A DNA stretch of 43,680 bases from Pholiota molesta. Its lineage: Eukaryota > Basidiomycota > Agaricomycetes > Agaricales > Strophariaceae. The notes beneath the pieces were generated by a model. It saw only the letters and a list, made by a program, of their open reading frames with translations. It ran no database searches and had not been told where the DNA came from. Position numbers and translations under genes: made by a program. Numbering within the stretch: the stretch's first letter is position 1; the number at the start of each line of letters is the position of its first letter. Shown here piece after piece: positions 23,321-34,620 of this stretch. The stretch covers positions 1 through 43,680 of the forward strand of contig JACGCK010000315.1 in the NCBI GenBank assembly GCA_014925825.1, given 5' to 3'.

Positions 23321-24732
23321 CTACAAAGTAAACGCTAACGGACTCAGGTATATACTTAGTTGAGGCCCTCCTTTGCGAGTCGCAATCCCGAGGTAGGTAT
23401 GCATCCCGATGCTATCTGATAGATGCGAGTATTTACTGAATGTTCTAAAATCAGCCAAATCCGAAATGTCACTTGTAAGATTCTACTCACAGCGCCGATC
23501 GAATGCCTGACAAGTAGACATTGCTCACTCCTTCAAATCCATGTCGCTCGTAGAATTGGGAAATGGCTTGTACTACCGTTGAATCATTAGGGCAGTAATG
23601 TCGGACGGGGATGTAAAGTTTGGGATGAGGAAACTTGCTACTGCTGGCAAGTTCGAAGTAAATAGGGAATCGGCTTGCATAGTGGCTTGGATTTGCTGAT
23701 TTGACACACTGCTTGTCATCTATGCCAGGAAAGAGAAGGTGCCAAAGCTCTCTTATTGTCTCCACTGTGTGATTAATAATGGGATCGTCGAGACTATGGC
23801 CAAGGGTAAAAAAGTCGATAATTTCCTCTAGAGAACTGGCATTTGATCGAACATATATCTTGACCCGGTTCCGATGGGTTGGAATACAATCGACAGCGAC
23901 AATGTCTGGGACTGCCTCCAAGTGAGGTGCTACATCTCTGATATAGGCTGTAATCAAGCTCCATTGCGGTCCAAGTTCTAGCTGTTCTATGCAAGATGTG
24001 ACCAAGTCCATCGGTGAGATACCAGTGGCCAAGGAACGAATATGCGGGAGGAAATATGCCTTTCCTACGATACCATTTTTGTGTGTAAAGTCCGCTCCTG
24101 TTGACAAGTTCAATCCTTCGTTCACATTAGATATATGAATCTTACCGATTGAGAACTGGGAATAATGTGGTGGGTTGAACTTGAGGACGTCGCCGTTGTA
24201 TATCAAACTGTCGAAACATACATTTGCCCAATCCAGGCTGAAATTGGTGACATGAGGATTTTGAGAGAGTGTATGCAGAGATTTAATCCATGTATGACTA
24301 GGAGATGGGGCGCCAGTTTGATTCGATAGAGGTTCCAATGTGAAGCGCACAGTATGATTCCCAGTGGCATTGAGCACCCAGCTGAGCTCAATAGGGGTGT
24401 GATCGTCGCCCATATAGGACACGGGATCTGTGTTAATAAACTCTGGAGGACTGGGCCCAATTAGCGGTAGAATATATGTCGCAGTAAATCCCAAATACAA
24501 GGATTGAAGGTGGTCCGAGTACCCTGAGTGCTGTAATAACGAGCGCAATGGGAGGTAGACCTTCTTCCACCAGAATAAGGTCCTCGCGATCGAAAATCTA
24601 CATTGGATCTAGCAAGGATAGATGTTAACACAACATTACGCGGTCTGAGTTCAGGGGTTTACATACTAATGCCAACAGCGCATGCCACCATGGATAAATA
24701 GCCGAAGCAATTGACTTATAGATCGCAACCAT
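23321..24732 (-). CDS. DMATS-type aromatic prenyltransferase
   Basis: Transfers a prenyl group (usually dimethylallyl) to an aromatic ring of an indole, tyrosine or related substrate, without metal-binding Asp-rich motifs. Three exons, 24732-24667, 24608-23491 and 23411-23321, join in frame to 424 residues, a normal family length. Motifs: HSGYSDHLQSLYLGF near the N-terminus; DDHTPIELSW, with the glutamate that binds the indole NH in characterised members; GKAYFLPH (Lys-x-Tyr); RVKIYVRS (Arg-x-Lys-x-Tyr); HPKLYIPVRHY; and QLSIYLSP in exon 3. These are the residues that grip diphosphate and shield the carbocation, and all are present. Exon 3 is supported by the MHTYLGIATRKGGPQLSIYL match. It shares a divergent promoter with MFS-1. 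Regiochemistry and substrate are unknown. Confidence 0.93.
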
Positions 24733-25292
24733 GGTGTCTGAATGGGTGGATGCACCTTTAATTTCTTTCTGCTTTAAGAGTAATTTATACTGCTTGATAT
24801 AAATGGATGCATGAATATAGAAATTATAAGAAATTACAAATTTTTTCCCTCTCATCATTAATTTCTATGTAGACAAACGGTTCAAGACAAACAAAGATTC
24901 TGTTGCTTTGAAGCGGGAATAATAAACAGATCCTTCACACCCAAAATATGGCGAAGAGTACAATTCTCCTTGGAAAGGGTTCGAATCAAAGTCAATCTCC
25001 GAATCTTGGTCCTAAAAATAACTCCACAGGCGCTGGCACCTGATGTGATCCATAGCTAATAATAGTCTGATGGCTTGACACGGCCTTGGGCTTTACGGAT
25101 GAATCAACGACATTTGACATGGCAGTTGGAAGTATTATTTGTTGTTGACTCGTGTGGATGATCGGTAGTCGAAACGCACAGGCAAGGGATGGTTTCTCCA
25201 ACCCCTTGTACTTAGTAGATAATCAAACCCTAACCTCTATTTAGAGCGAGAGAATATGCTCAACCAGGCTTTTATTAACCCACATCTAAATC
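24733..25292. promoter_or_regulatory. Divergent promoter, DMATS / MFS-1
   Basis: 560 bases between the start codons of two cluster genes on opposite strands, AT-rich, with no open frame of note. It must hold both promoters. I see no clear palindrome like that at 34.27 kb. Confidence 0.5.
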
Positions 25293-27394
25293 ATGGCTAC
25301 CATGGCTGAGAACGAGGTGGGGCTTTCTGATTCGAAATCACTGCACACAACAAGGGAGAACTCTTCTAAGTTCTCACGAGTCCAGTTATTCGGACCAGTT
25401 GAAAGGCATATGGTGGAAACTGGACCTACATGTCTTGCCGGTTCTTGTAATTATGCTACTCTTAGCATTTTTGGTAAGCTTCTTCAGCAGAACGCCCATA
25501 TCGGAATATTGATCACGCCATTAGGACAGGAATAATATTGGAAACGCGCGTGTTGCTGGAATACAGCAAGATTTGAAGATCACCAACAAGCAGGTATATG
25601 ACTTTAATATGTCTCTTCCGAGCGCCGTACGCTGAAGAAGACGCCCACAGTACAGCATCGCTTTGACACTGACATACATGTAAGCCTCTAATCATTACTG
25701 GTCGATGAACAGCTCAACTAATACATATACGGTATCAAGCCCTTACATTTTAGTCATGATTCCATCTAATCTGTTGTTGAGAGTGAGTCGGAATCTGTTG
25801 GAATTTGAATCCATGGAATATTGTCTAAATTCTGATTCTGTTCAGCGGGTGGGTGCAAACAAATTGCTTCCATTGATGACCGTCCTTTGGGGCTTTACTC
25901 AGTACTGCTATGATACAAGGTGAGAATTTACATCGCTGTCATATGACCTTGTATTTGAGCAACTGTATCGAATAGGTTTCATCGTTAATTATGCTGGGCT
26001 CCTTGCATGTCGGTTCTTCTTGGGCATCTTTGAAGGTATGATGATATTAATCCTGAGTACGTCCCACCGCCTGATCTATTCTAGGAGGGATTCTTCCTTG
26101 CATCACTCTGTATATGTCCTCCTTCTATTCCCGTTACACGCTCCAATTAAGGTAAGAAGAATAGAAAAATAAATCTGGGATCTATTGATGTGAGAATTTG
26201 ACTGCCTGCAGAGTTTCCATCTTCTTTTCTACTGCATCATTTACGGGTGCATTCTCTGGGCTTCTCGCGGCTGCTATTTCTGGTATACTTACATGGAACG
26301 TCAAGACCAGGCTGGGCATGGATTTTCATTTTAGTAGGCTATCATAGCCATTGTGTGTTTCGAATTGACTCACCTCAATAATGATGCAACAGGAGGGTGT
26401 TTTTACGGTACTGTTTGGAGTCGGAGCATTTTTCTTGCTCGCAGCGTCCATCGCAGAAGCAAATTTCTTGACGCCCGTACAGAAGGACATCCTCAATGCA
26501 AAACTGACTGAAGATGGCATCATCTCAAAAAACCCGGAGGCTGATGCGATTACTCTTCAAGATATACTCAAAACGTTCCAAAGTCCACCCATCATTTTTA
26601 TGTCGCTGGCATGCTTTTTTGGTGGGTCTACAGAGTCTGGTTTAGCATAGTACGTGTTTCCAAGATGATCGTGAATGATTCGACTTACTCAAGCGATTTA
26701 ACTTTGAGCCGTCGATTGTCCAAAGCCTTGGGCATTACACGCCCAATCACGCTCAGTTAATGAGCGTTCCGCCATTTGCAGTGGCATTTTTCTGTATGAA
26801 AGTTCTCATTTACATATACATCTGGACGAATACAAATTTATTTTTTCCAGTGTCATTCGTGTCCGGTGTCCTTTCGGATCGCTATCACTGCCGTGGTCTA
26901 ACTTGCATATTCTTCAGCACGATGGCTCTAATTGGATTTGCAATATTTCTTGGTAAGACATTTTTTTTACGAACAAATAAGCCGAGGGTTAAAACGAACC
27001 TATAGGCAATGACTCCGGCCATGTACGCTACGGGTCGCTGTTCCTTGCTCTTTCAGGTACATATTGCGCCGCTCCTGCCCTCGGAGCATGGACCGCAAAT
27101 AATGCGGCACCGTATACGCGACGTGCTGTTGCATTGGCTCTCTTGAATATCATGACTAGCGGTATCGGTATCCTTTCCACCTGGCTCCTTGGATTTCTAT
27201 CCTCACCACCCAAGTACACGAAGGCCACAATAGTTTTCGTTATTTTTTCTGCAGGAGAACTCATATTTTCGACGGCGAACCTAGTGTACTGCAAGATACA
27301 GAACGATAAAAAGGCTGCGATAAGGGAAGCAGAGAAGCAGGATGATCAGAAGAATTTTGGCAATGAAAGTCCCTGGTTTGTATATAGCTTGTAA
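25293..27394 (+). CDS. MFS transporter, anion:cation symporter (allantoate/nicotinate permease-like)
   Basis: Membrane carrier of the Dal5/Tna1-like group, probably moving an organic anion: precursor uptake or product export. Spliced matches in order: KLDLHVLPVL into the first helix, DRNNIGNARVAGIQQDLKIT, PSNLLLRRVGANKLLPLMT, ACRFFLGIFEGGILPCITLY, MSSFYSRYTLQLR, EGVFTVLFGVGAFFLLAASI, LTPVQKDILNAKLTEDG, SVPPFAVAFF, VSGVLSDRYHCRG, AYTRR-like PYTRRAVALALLN and LSTWLLGFLSSPPKYTKAT, ending NESPWFVYSL. At least eight short introns. The join between the start exon (MATMAENE..) and KLDLHVLP is not in the same frame, so either a small intron lies at about 25.35 kb or the N-terminus is frameshifted. 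The rest appears intact. Confidence 0.85.
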
Positions 27395-28395
27395 CTGCAT
27401 TTGTTTTTGCATCGGTGGTTCATAAATATTGATTGGTTGTATCTGCTTCACAAACTGCTTAGGGGCACCTTAAGGCTTGTTCTTCACAAATTATTCAGTT
27501 TGAAGGTTGATATTTACTACGCACCCGAAGTTGAGTTAGCCAAACATCACACGAACATTTAAACATGAATTTTATATAAATCTAAATGTACAGACATACA
27601 GTTTTACATACAGTGTCTTACGCACACACAGAGCCCAAGTCAGTAAATTATTTAGTGGTCGTGCTGTCAGCTAACCGAACAAGTCGCTTGGCAAGTTAAC
27701 CAGCAATTACCTCGACAACAATTGGCCAAGCGACCAAGCTGACTTGAGAGCCAGAATCCAACGGAGGAGCGGAGTCCAGACTAGTACCAGCGGTAACGGA
27801 TCCTAGTTTCCTAAAACTAGCACCTCCATATTCGTCCTTGATCGTTGTCTCTCACAGCGCGTATCATGCTCGCTTAGAGGGGTTTATTGGGCTGAGAAGT
27901 GGGATGCGTAACAAGCTGGAGGGGGCCGAGGGCGGTGAAGGCAATAGAGGTCCACGGAGTGGGTATACAAGTGGTGAAATATTCGCCATAGCGTATGATT
28001 GAAAGGGAGCATGCAAGGTAGACGGAAAGTAAAGTAGTGGCGAGCAGTACTTATGAGCAGGTAAAGGTGGTGAAGGATGAGATTCAGACATATATCAGAG
28101 TAGAGAGCGACTTGATGCCACACGCGGCGCCGGATTCATCAATGAAGTTGGCTTTAGAAACGAAAACGGGTGAGCGGGGAGATGAAAATGAGGGTACTCA
28201 CATCCGTTTCCATCCGTGTCTTCTCCTCAGCAAGACGCATAGACGCTGCCAGCTAGCCCCAGCCAGTCTCTGGCTGCATCTGTGAGGTGGCAGAGGCATC
28301 AAGACAGGATACTCATTAAGTCATAGGGACCACGAGACGGGAACGGGGTGGAACACATCTGCTGGTAGTTGCAATGTGGCATAGTCAAGATAATT
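27395..28395. other. Spacer, nothing recognised
   Basis: Presumed 3' region of MFS-1 and AT-rich to mixed sequence. Frames at 27864-28123 (-) and 28037-28285 (+) overlap on opposite strands and show no domain. Confidence 0.35.
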
Positions 28396-28419
28396 ACGAG
28401 TCTATATTTATAGACTCGT
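28396..28419. repeat. Perfect short hairpin
   Basis: 11-base arms, ACGAGTCTATA and TATAGACTCGT, separated by two bases. It lies immediately beside the larger nested inverted repeat at 28428-28635. Confidence 0.7.
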
Positions 28420-28427
28420 TCTTTATG

Positions 28428-28635
28428 AAACTGGCCTGCCAAAATTCTGGATGTAACGCTAAACGCGCCGGATCAACCCGCATTATATTTCTCACGCTCT
28501 GCCCTGTCCTCCCCAGTATATGAAGTGAGCCGCTATAGATGCTTACTTTGTATTGCACTCGTTAGAGTGCATACAAAGTAAGCATCTCAGGCAGCTCACT
28601 TTTGATACTGGGGCATGGTATCCACAGGCCAGTTT
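28428..28635. mobile_element. MITE-like element with nested inverted repeats
   Basis: 208 bases bounded by exact 11-base terminal inverted repeats AAACTGGCCTG/CAGGCCAGTTT. Inside, 28511-28613 forms a long near-perfect hairpin: CCCCAGTAT/ATACTGGGG outermost, AGTGAGC/GCTCACT next, then GATGCTTACTTTGTAT against ATACAAAGTAAGCATC and a loop of about four bases around 28561-28564. It has no coding capacity. Non-autonomous foldback or MITE is the natural reading. I see no clear target-site duplication, so the class is uncertain. Confidence 0.6.
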
Positions 28636-28759
28636 TAATTCAAAGATCCAAACGTTTATTCAAAATGAAATGTGTATATTCAAACTGTAAAATAATAAAC
28701 TATTCTATGTACTGGCGAAGGCGCTGTACATTAAGCCGCATATCCTTCAACTCGTAGTC

Positions 28760-29440
28760 CTAACCCCAAGCCCAATGCCCTCCTAGTCATCAACAACGTC
28801 TTCACGGAGTTGGCCAGTACGCGCGCATCAGCCTGCTCGGCCCCGACGGCTGCGGCAAGGCCATCTTGCTGAACCTCCTCACGGGCGTGCTCCCGCCGAT
28901 GTGCGGGCAGGTCCGGCAGCACAGTTCCGGGTGGTGAAACTTGGCGACAGCAACAACACCCATTCCCAATGCTGGTGGATGGAGGGTGACGGTGAGGCCC
29001 AGCGCGAAGGCGGGTGGCCGAACTGCTGTCGTCATCGATGCTGGGAGACGGCGGCCGATGGAGGTAATGCCTCGCCAAAATGGACTCCTGGAGCGGGCGA
29101 TGTCAGCCTACAGGTGGTGATGAGGAATTAAAACGTACCGGGGGCCTATACGGGCCCCACCTGTCTCCTCTGCGTTTCTACTCCGTGCGCCGTCGTTGTT
29201 CATTCGTCGTTCGTGCGCCTGCCGCTGTTCATTGTTCGTTCTCCGGCCGTCATTCGTCGTCCAGCCGCTGTCCGCCGTCCATACATCGTTTTTCACCGTC
29301 GGAGACGCCGCTAGTTGTCACCGTGGTCATGTACGGCGGATCGGGGCGCGCACCCCGGGGCGTGGAGGATCAAGGCGAGCCCGTCGCGCACCTGCTGAGC
29401 GGCGGGCAGCGCAAGCGCGACGCGCTGGTCTGGTGACGTT
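28760..29440 (+). pseudogene. Fragment of an ABCF (GCN20/ARB1-like) ATPase gene
   Basis: Plus-strand pieces in different frames match the second nucleotide-binding domain of ribosome-associated ABCF ATPases: NALLVINNVFTE, then ISLLGPDGCGKAILLNLLTG (Walker A region, with the GKST threonine lost), GQVRQHSSG, and further on VAHLLSGGQRKRDALVW (signature LSGGQ) just before a stop. Between the two pieces lie stops and a GTCGTTCGT-rich insertion (about 29.16-29.30 kb). Frameshifts, the altered Walker A and missing parts show it is dead. Higher GC than the cluster genes. Confidence 0.7.
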
Positions 29441-30600
29441 CCACCGCTCGCCCGGGCTCCTCGACTCCTGACTCCTCATCTGCGTCGACACTGCGACTTC
29501 TCGTTCTACGATACCTGCGTTGGAGGTGGCCGTTCATGGTCGTTGATCATTCGCGGTTCTTTGTTGTTCGTTCGTCGGAATTCGTCGGCATTCGCGTTTG
29601 TCGTTTATCGACCATGGGTGTCGGCCATGCTGTGTCGCCCATCCGTGCATCTCCCTTCCGTGGTGCCTGTCCCTTGGTGGTGGTGGTGGTGGATGGAGAG
29701 GAGATGCGTCACATCGATCGAGACACGTCACATCGTCATGCGCGACGGAGGCGAGCATCAGAACGATGGCGGCACCGGAGCGTCGAGCGTACGACAGGGC
29801 GGACATCCTCCGAGTTGTCCCATCATCCGTCGATGTTGACGTCGAGGAGCGCGGGCGGTCGTCGTTATCCTCCTCGACGTGGAGTTCGCTCCTGCTGAGG
29901 AGCAGGGCCATGGATACGTCGAGAGGGCATGGTTCGTGCGACGCGGAAGGCCCGTGCACGGCGATGGTGTCCGTCCCAAGTCCAAGTCCAAGTTGATGTC
30001 GACGTCGATGTTGAGGGGTCAGGGGTGGTTGTTGGCGGTTCCAAGGGACTACAGCGCTGGAGTCGTTAGATACGTGCATAGGATTCAAGTAATGCGGAAG
30101 TACTTACCTGATGGACGACATCCCGTCGTCCTAGTATCTATGCACATGCTTGGACCCAGAGCATCCGCACTTGCCCTGGTAAGTCCCAGTGCATCCCTTC
30201 TGCCACTCTGAGAGCCCATGTTGAAGCGTATGAGGTGGCGATGGTGCCCAGGATCGCGAAGTGCCGTCTTGAGGAAGGAGACACTGGCGACAACCAGTCG
30301 ATGACGCCAATCGATGACGTGGAGGTCGAGTCGAGACTGGGTGCTCTGTCGCTGGGTGTGTGCTACCGTGTCCTGGGCGATGAATGTTGTGGGGGTGCAG
30401 TGGTGGGCGATTGTCGTTGGCGGTGGTGCGGGTGACGTGGCGGGCATCCGTGGACGTGGTGGGCGTCGTGGGCATCTAAATGATGTAGGAGGTGGGATGG
30501 CACAGAATTCCACACCACCCAATGCCGGCTATGTGGCTGTGCCTCGGCACCAACTCGGCATTCTCACATCCTCGTTTAGACTTGGCTTTGCGCATTGAGG
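29441..30600. repeat. GC-rich low-complexity region
   Basis: Short-period repeats (GGT at 29676-29690, GTCGTCGAT/CGTCGATG words, TCCAAG repeats near 29.98 kb) with four or more overlapping open frames on both strands. None reads like a known protein. The composition resembles 37.6-38.5 kb, which has GTCGTCGA words too. Confidence 0.45.
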
Positions 30601-31704
30601 GGTCTATAGCTAAGGTATAAAATATAGATAACATTGTTTATTGAATCCATAGCTATATACTCTGAGATTTTCTAAGGTCTCACTATATTATTAGTGGCAC
30701 AATGACAATTGTATGTGAGGTTTAAAGCCACAGCAAAATAAAACCAAACAGTTCAATGGGCACGCAGCAACTCCGAGTCGATGTCGCTCAAGATCCGCCT
30801 AGTCGAAGGACTCTGCTGCTGGGGGTAAAATACCATAGGTGTAGTAGCACTAAGATTGGTGCAGACCAGTTGTGTGGAACATATGCGATCGTTTACCGGT
30901 GCGTGTTGGTGATAGCAGTGAATGGTGTGCCGGAGTGATGGAGGTGCTGAGAGGAAGAGGAGACGTATCGCTGAGCTGAGTTCATCAGCGTGACAGTTGC
31001 TTTAGAATAGTAGTCGAAGAAGTGCAGCGTAATTGTGTAAACGAGGATATGAGCATCGCGGATTCGCGTCGGGGCGGCGACATATATCTCCTCCACGCAG
31101 TTCTTCAACTTATTGGCGCAAAGAGTGGGGAACGTGAAGGGAACAGAGAAATTGGGGCATTGCTGGAAGATGGGGTACCGTGGCTATGTTGTCGATGTCC
31201 CATATGGTCCTCCCGCGCGTCTTCACGTTGTGAGGCCAGAAGGACGTCTGCTCAACGTCTGCTCCCAGTCTGCTCTGGAAATTGACGAGGCGGATGTTCG
31301 GCTCGTGTGACATGTGACTAATCCGGTGGTCAGTAGTAAGTACTATGTACTTCCGGAATCCGCACTTATGATCGCCTCTTCCTAGTCAACTAGTCCATGC
31401 TTATAGCACGCGACCGCTGCGGTTGTCACCGTGCGTGCGCGCTGTGCGTTTCTCTCGGTTTTGCGTGCTCTAAGCGTCAACTAAGCGTCCATGGTATATT
31501 GATACCGCACGACCTGTACAATCATTTGACGACACAGCAACGACAAAGAATTCAATTTTTTTATGCTTTGCGATGAGCAAAGGGAAAGGGACTGACTATA
31601 AATAAAAGAGGTCCTGACATAGCTTACAAGCAAGAATTGAGCGGTCGATAATAATGCTAGTTACTATAGTATAGTAGGTACACTGTTAACACCGTCAGGC
31701 ATCA
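30601..31704. other. Spacer downstream of the P450 gene
   Basis: Minus-strand frames 31110-31313 (starts MSHEPNIRLVNFQSRLG) and 30893-31108 (LVYTITLHFFDYYSKA) could be exons of a small gene, but they do not join into anything I recognise. A GTGACATGTGAC palindrome at about 31.31 kb also occurs at 22.45 kb. The rest is AT-rich. Confidence 0.3.
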
Positions 31705-34113
31705 TTATGACAGGATCGAAACAATCAATGGCATTTGAGGTGAGACGGCGCCTTCAACCGTCGGCTTTTGTAGTCCCTGTGTCTGCCATATTATCCTTTG
31801 ATTACTCTGTTCAAAAGAAAACGAAGAAATTAAGACAGAAATAATAATCTCTAACGACATAGGCAGTTAGGGCGCTGTGGATTTTCACTTGATTACCGAT
31901 CCCAAACGACTTACTGATTTCCATTTCCGCAAATTTGTAGCCGCTATGAGTTTTCAAAAAAGAAGAATTATTCAAGGACATCCTATATTTTATTCGTCAC
32001 TTACATGCAGCTTTTTCCTCCTCCATAAAACGACATGCTATTCATGAATATCAGACACCAATTAACAATCCATAGTTCAAAGTGTAAGCTCACGTATTCG
32101 CATATATTCCAGCGCGATTGTTATCCTGAACAGTATCAGGGAGATTCATCCAGCGCTCAGGCTTCCAAAGATGTGCATCTTCTCCCCAGACTTTTGGATT
32201 CCGATTGAAGGGGAGTATCCCAACTATGACATTTGTGTCTCTGGGTATACTGACCATAGCAGTCTTCGATCCCGGGAGTGGCCTGGATAATGTCAGTATC
32301 GTATCACGCTTTGTGCTGAAGAGAACGTCAAGTCATCTGCATATGCGAATACGAAAGGCCAAAAACTTACGTTCGCGTAATAAAAGGAAGAGGAGGATGG
32401 CTAAGCAGTAAAAATAATCAGTTGAGAATAGTCTAAGGGTGTTCTCTCAATGAGTATACTTACAGTCGTAATGTTTCCTTGCAGACAGAGTCAAGATAGG
32501 GCAGGGATTGTATAGCATCGTATGATACCGGATGAGTCTGCTGAGCTTGAATTAACTCGTTTCTGAGAGTAGTCTGCGCATGTGGGTGTTCGGTCAATGT
32601 GTGCAGGATTCTGGCAACTGCCAATGCAGTGGTATCCGTGGCCGCGAATAGGAGTGTCCTTTAAATTGGCAATGCAAAGTTAGCGTAGAGAAGCGGCTAA
32701 TGATAATAATCGCTAGGATTCAACTTACGCTACCTGTCCTCGAATATCTGCCTCAGATAAACGGTCCACAGGGGATGCTTTCAAATTTTCTTTTACTGTG
32801 GATGAGTGATGTGAGTGGCTGTGAAGATGGCATATGGAATCAATAGACGCCTTACTAAGAGTGCTAATAATATCTTTTCCACGAACGTCTTGGCTGGAAT
32901 AGGTTCCTTCCTCGGGAAGGTCTAAAAGTCGGTCGAAATAAACTTCCTTTGACATTTTATCCAATGACGCAACTAATTTTCGAACAATTTGAACTTTCTT
33001 CCATGGAACTACCTTGACAAAAGCTTTGGATATTGCTGAAGGGACATAATCGAATACCCAAACAAATGCTTGGCGAATCCAAAACATCCCGAATACAGTA
33101 GGTCTAGAGATTTGAATTAGTTTGAAACTGGTGTATTGACGTGTTAACTTACACAAGTACTTGCAACGCTTGGCTATACGGATTTGACACTTGCGTGAAG
33201 GAATCAAATGAGTATCCAAGACCAGCTTTTCCGATAATTTCCAGTGCGCCTCGGCTTGCGAGATGTAGAATATCCACCTGCGTGCTTTCAGGGGACGATG
33301 TTTCCAATTCTGCTTGGATCAATTCTTGCATCTATAGCGCCGTCATCCAGTAAGGTTTCTTACCCACGATATCGCTTGTAAGTACCACTCACCCTGTGCG
33401 CAGTGTCAAAGAATACGGGAGCCATAAGGTTCAAGCTCTCAGTGGAAAATGCAGGATGCAACATTTTTCGTTGACGTGCATGATGCTTTCCTGGAAATGG
33501 TTCTGTTACATGAGTAGCCCTGTTCGGGTGAGAAAATATTGGCATTTACCTGTCGATGACAGAAGGCCTCCCCCAAACATCATGTAGTTTCCTCTATCAT
33601 GTCATAGTTAGGTTGTTGCCGGCGGTATAAGATATTGCGCGGACTTACTGAAGAAATAGCTTTGTCGGAGGATATGCATCGATATCGTTGACAATTTGCT
33701 TGACTCCCAGGGGATCGAAAACATAGAGTTGCATGTCCTACAATATAAGCATGTTATCAAAGTTCCGTCTCTAGGCTCCAGAAGGACTAACCCAGAAATA
33801 TCCATGGAGCTTGACGACCATGCTTTCAAGGTTCTCAAGGTAGTACAGAAAGTCTTGCGAGCGAGGTGAATAAAGTTGGCTCAGATTTCCTAGAATAAAA
33901 ATTGAGCGAGACGTCATACATGCTCTGAATTTCTGGCCACGTACCCATTTTCTTCCAGCCCTGACTCTCAGGTCCAGGAATGCTAGCGAAGGCAGCATGT
34001 AGCCGTAACCTACTGAGAATTTTTCGAATAATAATATACAGAGTACACATTGCAAGTGTATACATAAGAATAATATTGAGCAGCAATTGCATTGTAAGGA
34101 TAGAGGGGATCAA
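31705..34113 (-). CDS. Cytochrome P450 monooxygenase
   Basis: Heme-thiolate oxygenase, ER-bound, needing a P450 reductase. The N-terminal membrane anchor (LLLNIILMYTLAMCTLYIII) is followed by a proline hinge (SIPGPES). Further motifs: GGGLLSSTGKHHARQRKMLH (C-helix), LLFAATDTTALAVA (oxygen-binding I helix), KETLRLHPPLPFITR (ExxR at the K helix), FNRNPKVWGEDAHLWKPERW and the heme loop MSFYGGGKSCIGYKFAEME, whose cysteine codon sits at an intron border. The last exon ends PTVEGAVSPQMPLIVSILS. Over ten short introns, and I could thread the frame to the stop. Start 34113 or 34092, both in frame. It is paired head-to-head with MFS-2. Likely hydroxylates or otherwise oxidises the pathway intermediate. 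The CYP family is not assigned. Confidence 0.9.
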
Positions 34114-34270
34114 AGGAGTAGGTTTGACTCAGATTTCTTGTTTTCCACCTCTTCAAGTCCTCAGAGCCACTCAAGGTCGGGCACATGCTACAAAGGAGTA
34201 AAAATAGTTATCAGCGCTGATGACAAGGATTGATTCTATGGGGTTGATAGAAATGGATGCATATCTCAAC

Positions 34271-34313
34271 TTCGGGTATTCCGAAATACCCAAATGCTGA
34301 TCATCGATTTGGG
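34271..34313. promoter_or_regulatory. CGG-N5-CCG palindrome in the P450 / MFS-2 divergent promoter
   Basis: TTCGG-GTATT-CCGAA at 34271-34285 has exact 5-base arms around a 5-base spacer, the form of a Zn2Cys6 binuclear-cluster regulator site (inverted CGG triplets). It overlaps a second inverted repeat, CCCAAAT/ATTTGGG (34289-34313), with TGATCA in its centre. The site lies about 160 bases upstream of the P450 start and 340 upstream of the MFS-2 start. Binding is inferred. No such regulator gene is seen in the window. Confidence 0.45.
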
Positions 34314-34620
34314 TGTGAGAACTACAGCGTGCGGTGCGCCCACAAACTTAAAGAAGAGAAGCGCTGTGCCTTTGTGTGCAGGCTAAATTAATCGACATGG
34401 AATATCAAAAGAGCGTTCTCATAGGATCCGAACTCTTATCTTGTCGACTCTCACACTCCTGCTTCTCGACTCCATGGGTAGTAGATTCCATAAGTTCCAA
34501 ATTTTGATGTAATGATCAGAAAGGAAGACATTTTTATTTTCATCCTAGAGGATTCACCGAATATGCTAAGCTTCTTCGTACAAAAACAAACCATAGCTCT
34601 GTAATCTGATCAAGCCTACA

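Noticed and set aside
24970..25000. GGGTTCGAATC, like a tRNA T-loop/B-box
   Set aside because: No pairing acceptor stem, D-arm or anticodon arm at the right distances upstream.
29534..30522. Several long overlapping frames up to 184 codons
   Set aside because: They overlap on both strands in GC-rich low-complexity DNA, show no domain, and use repeat-driven residue runs.
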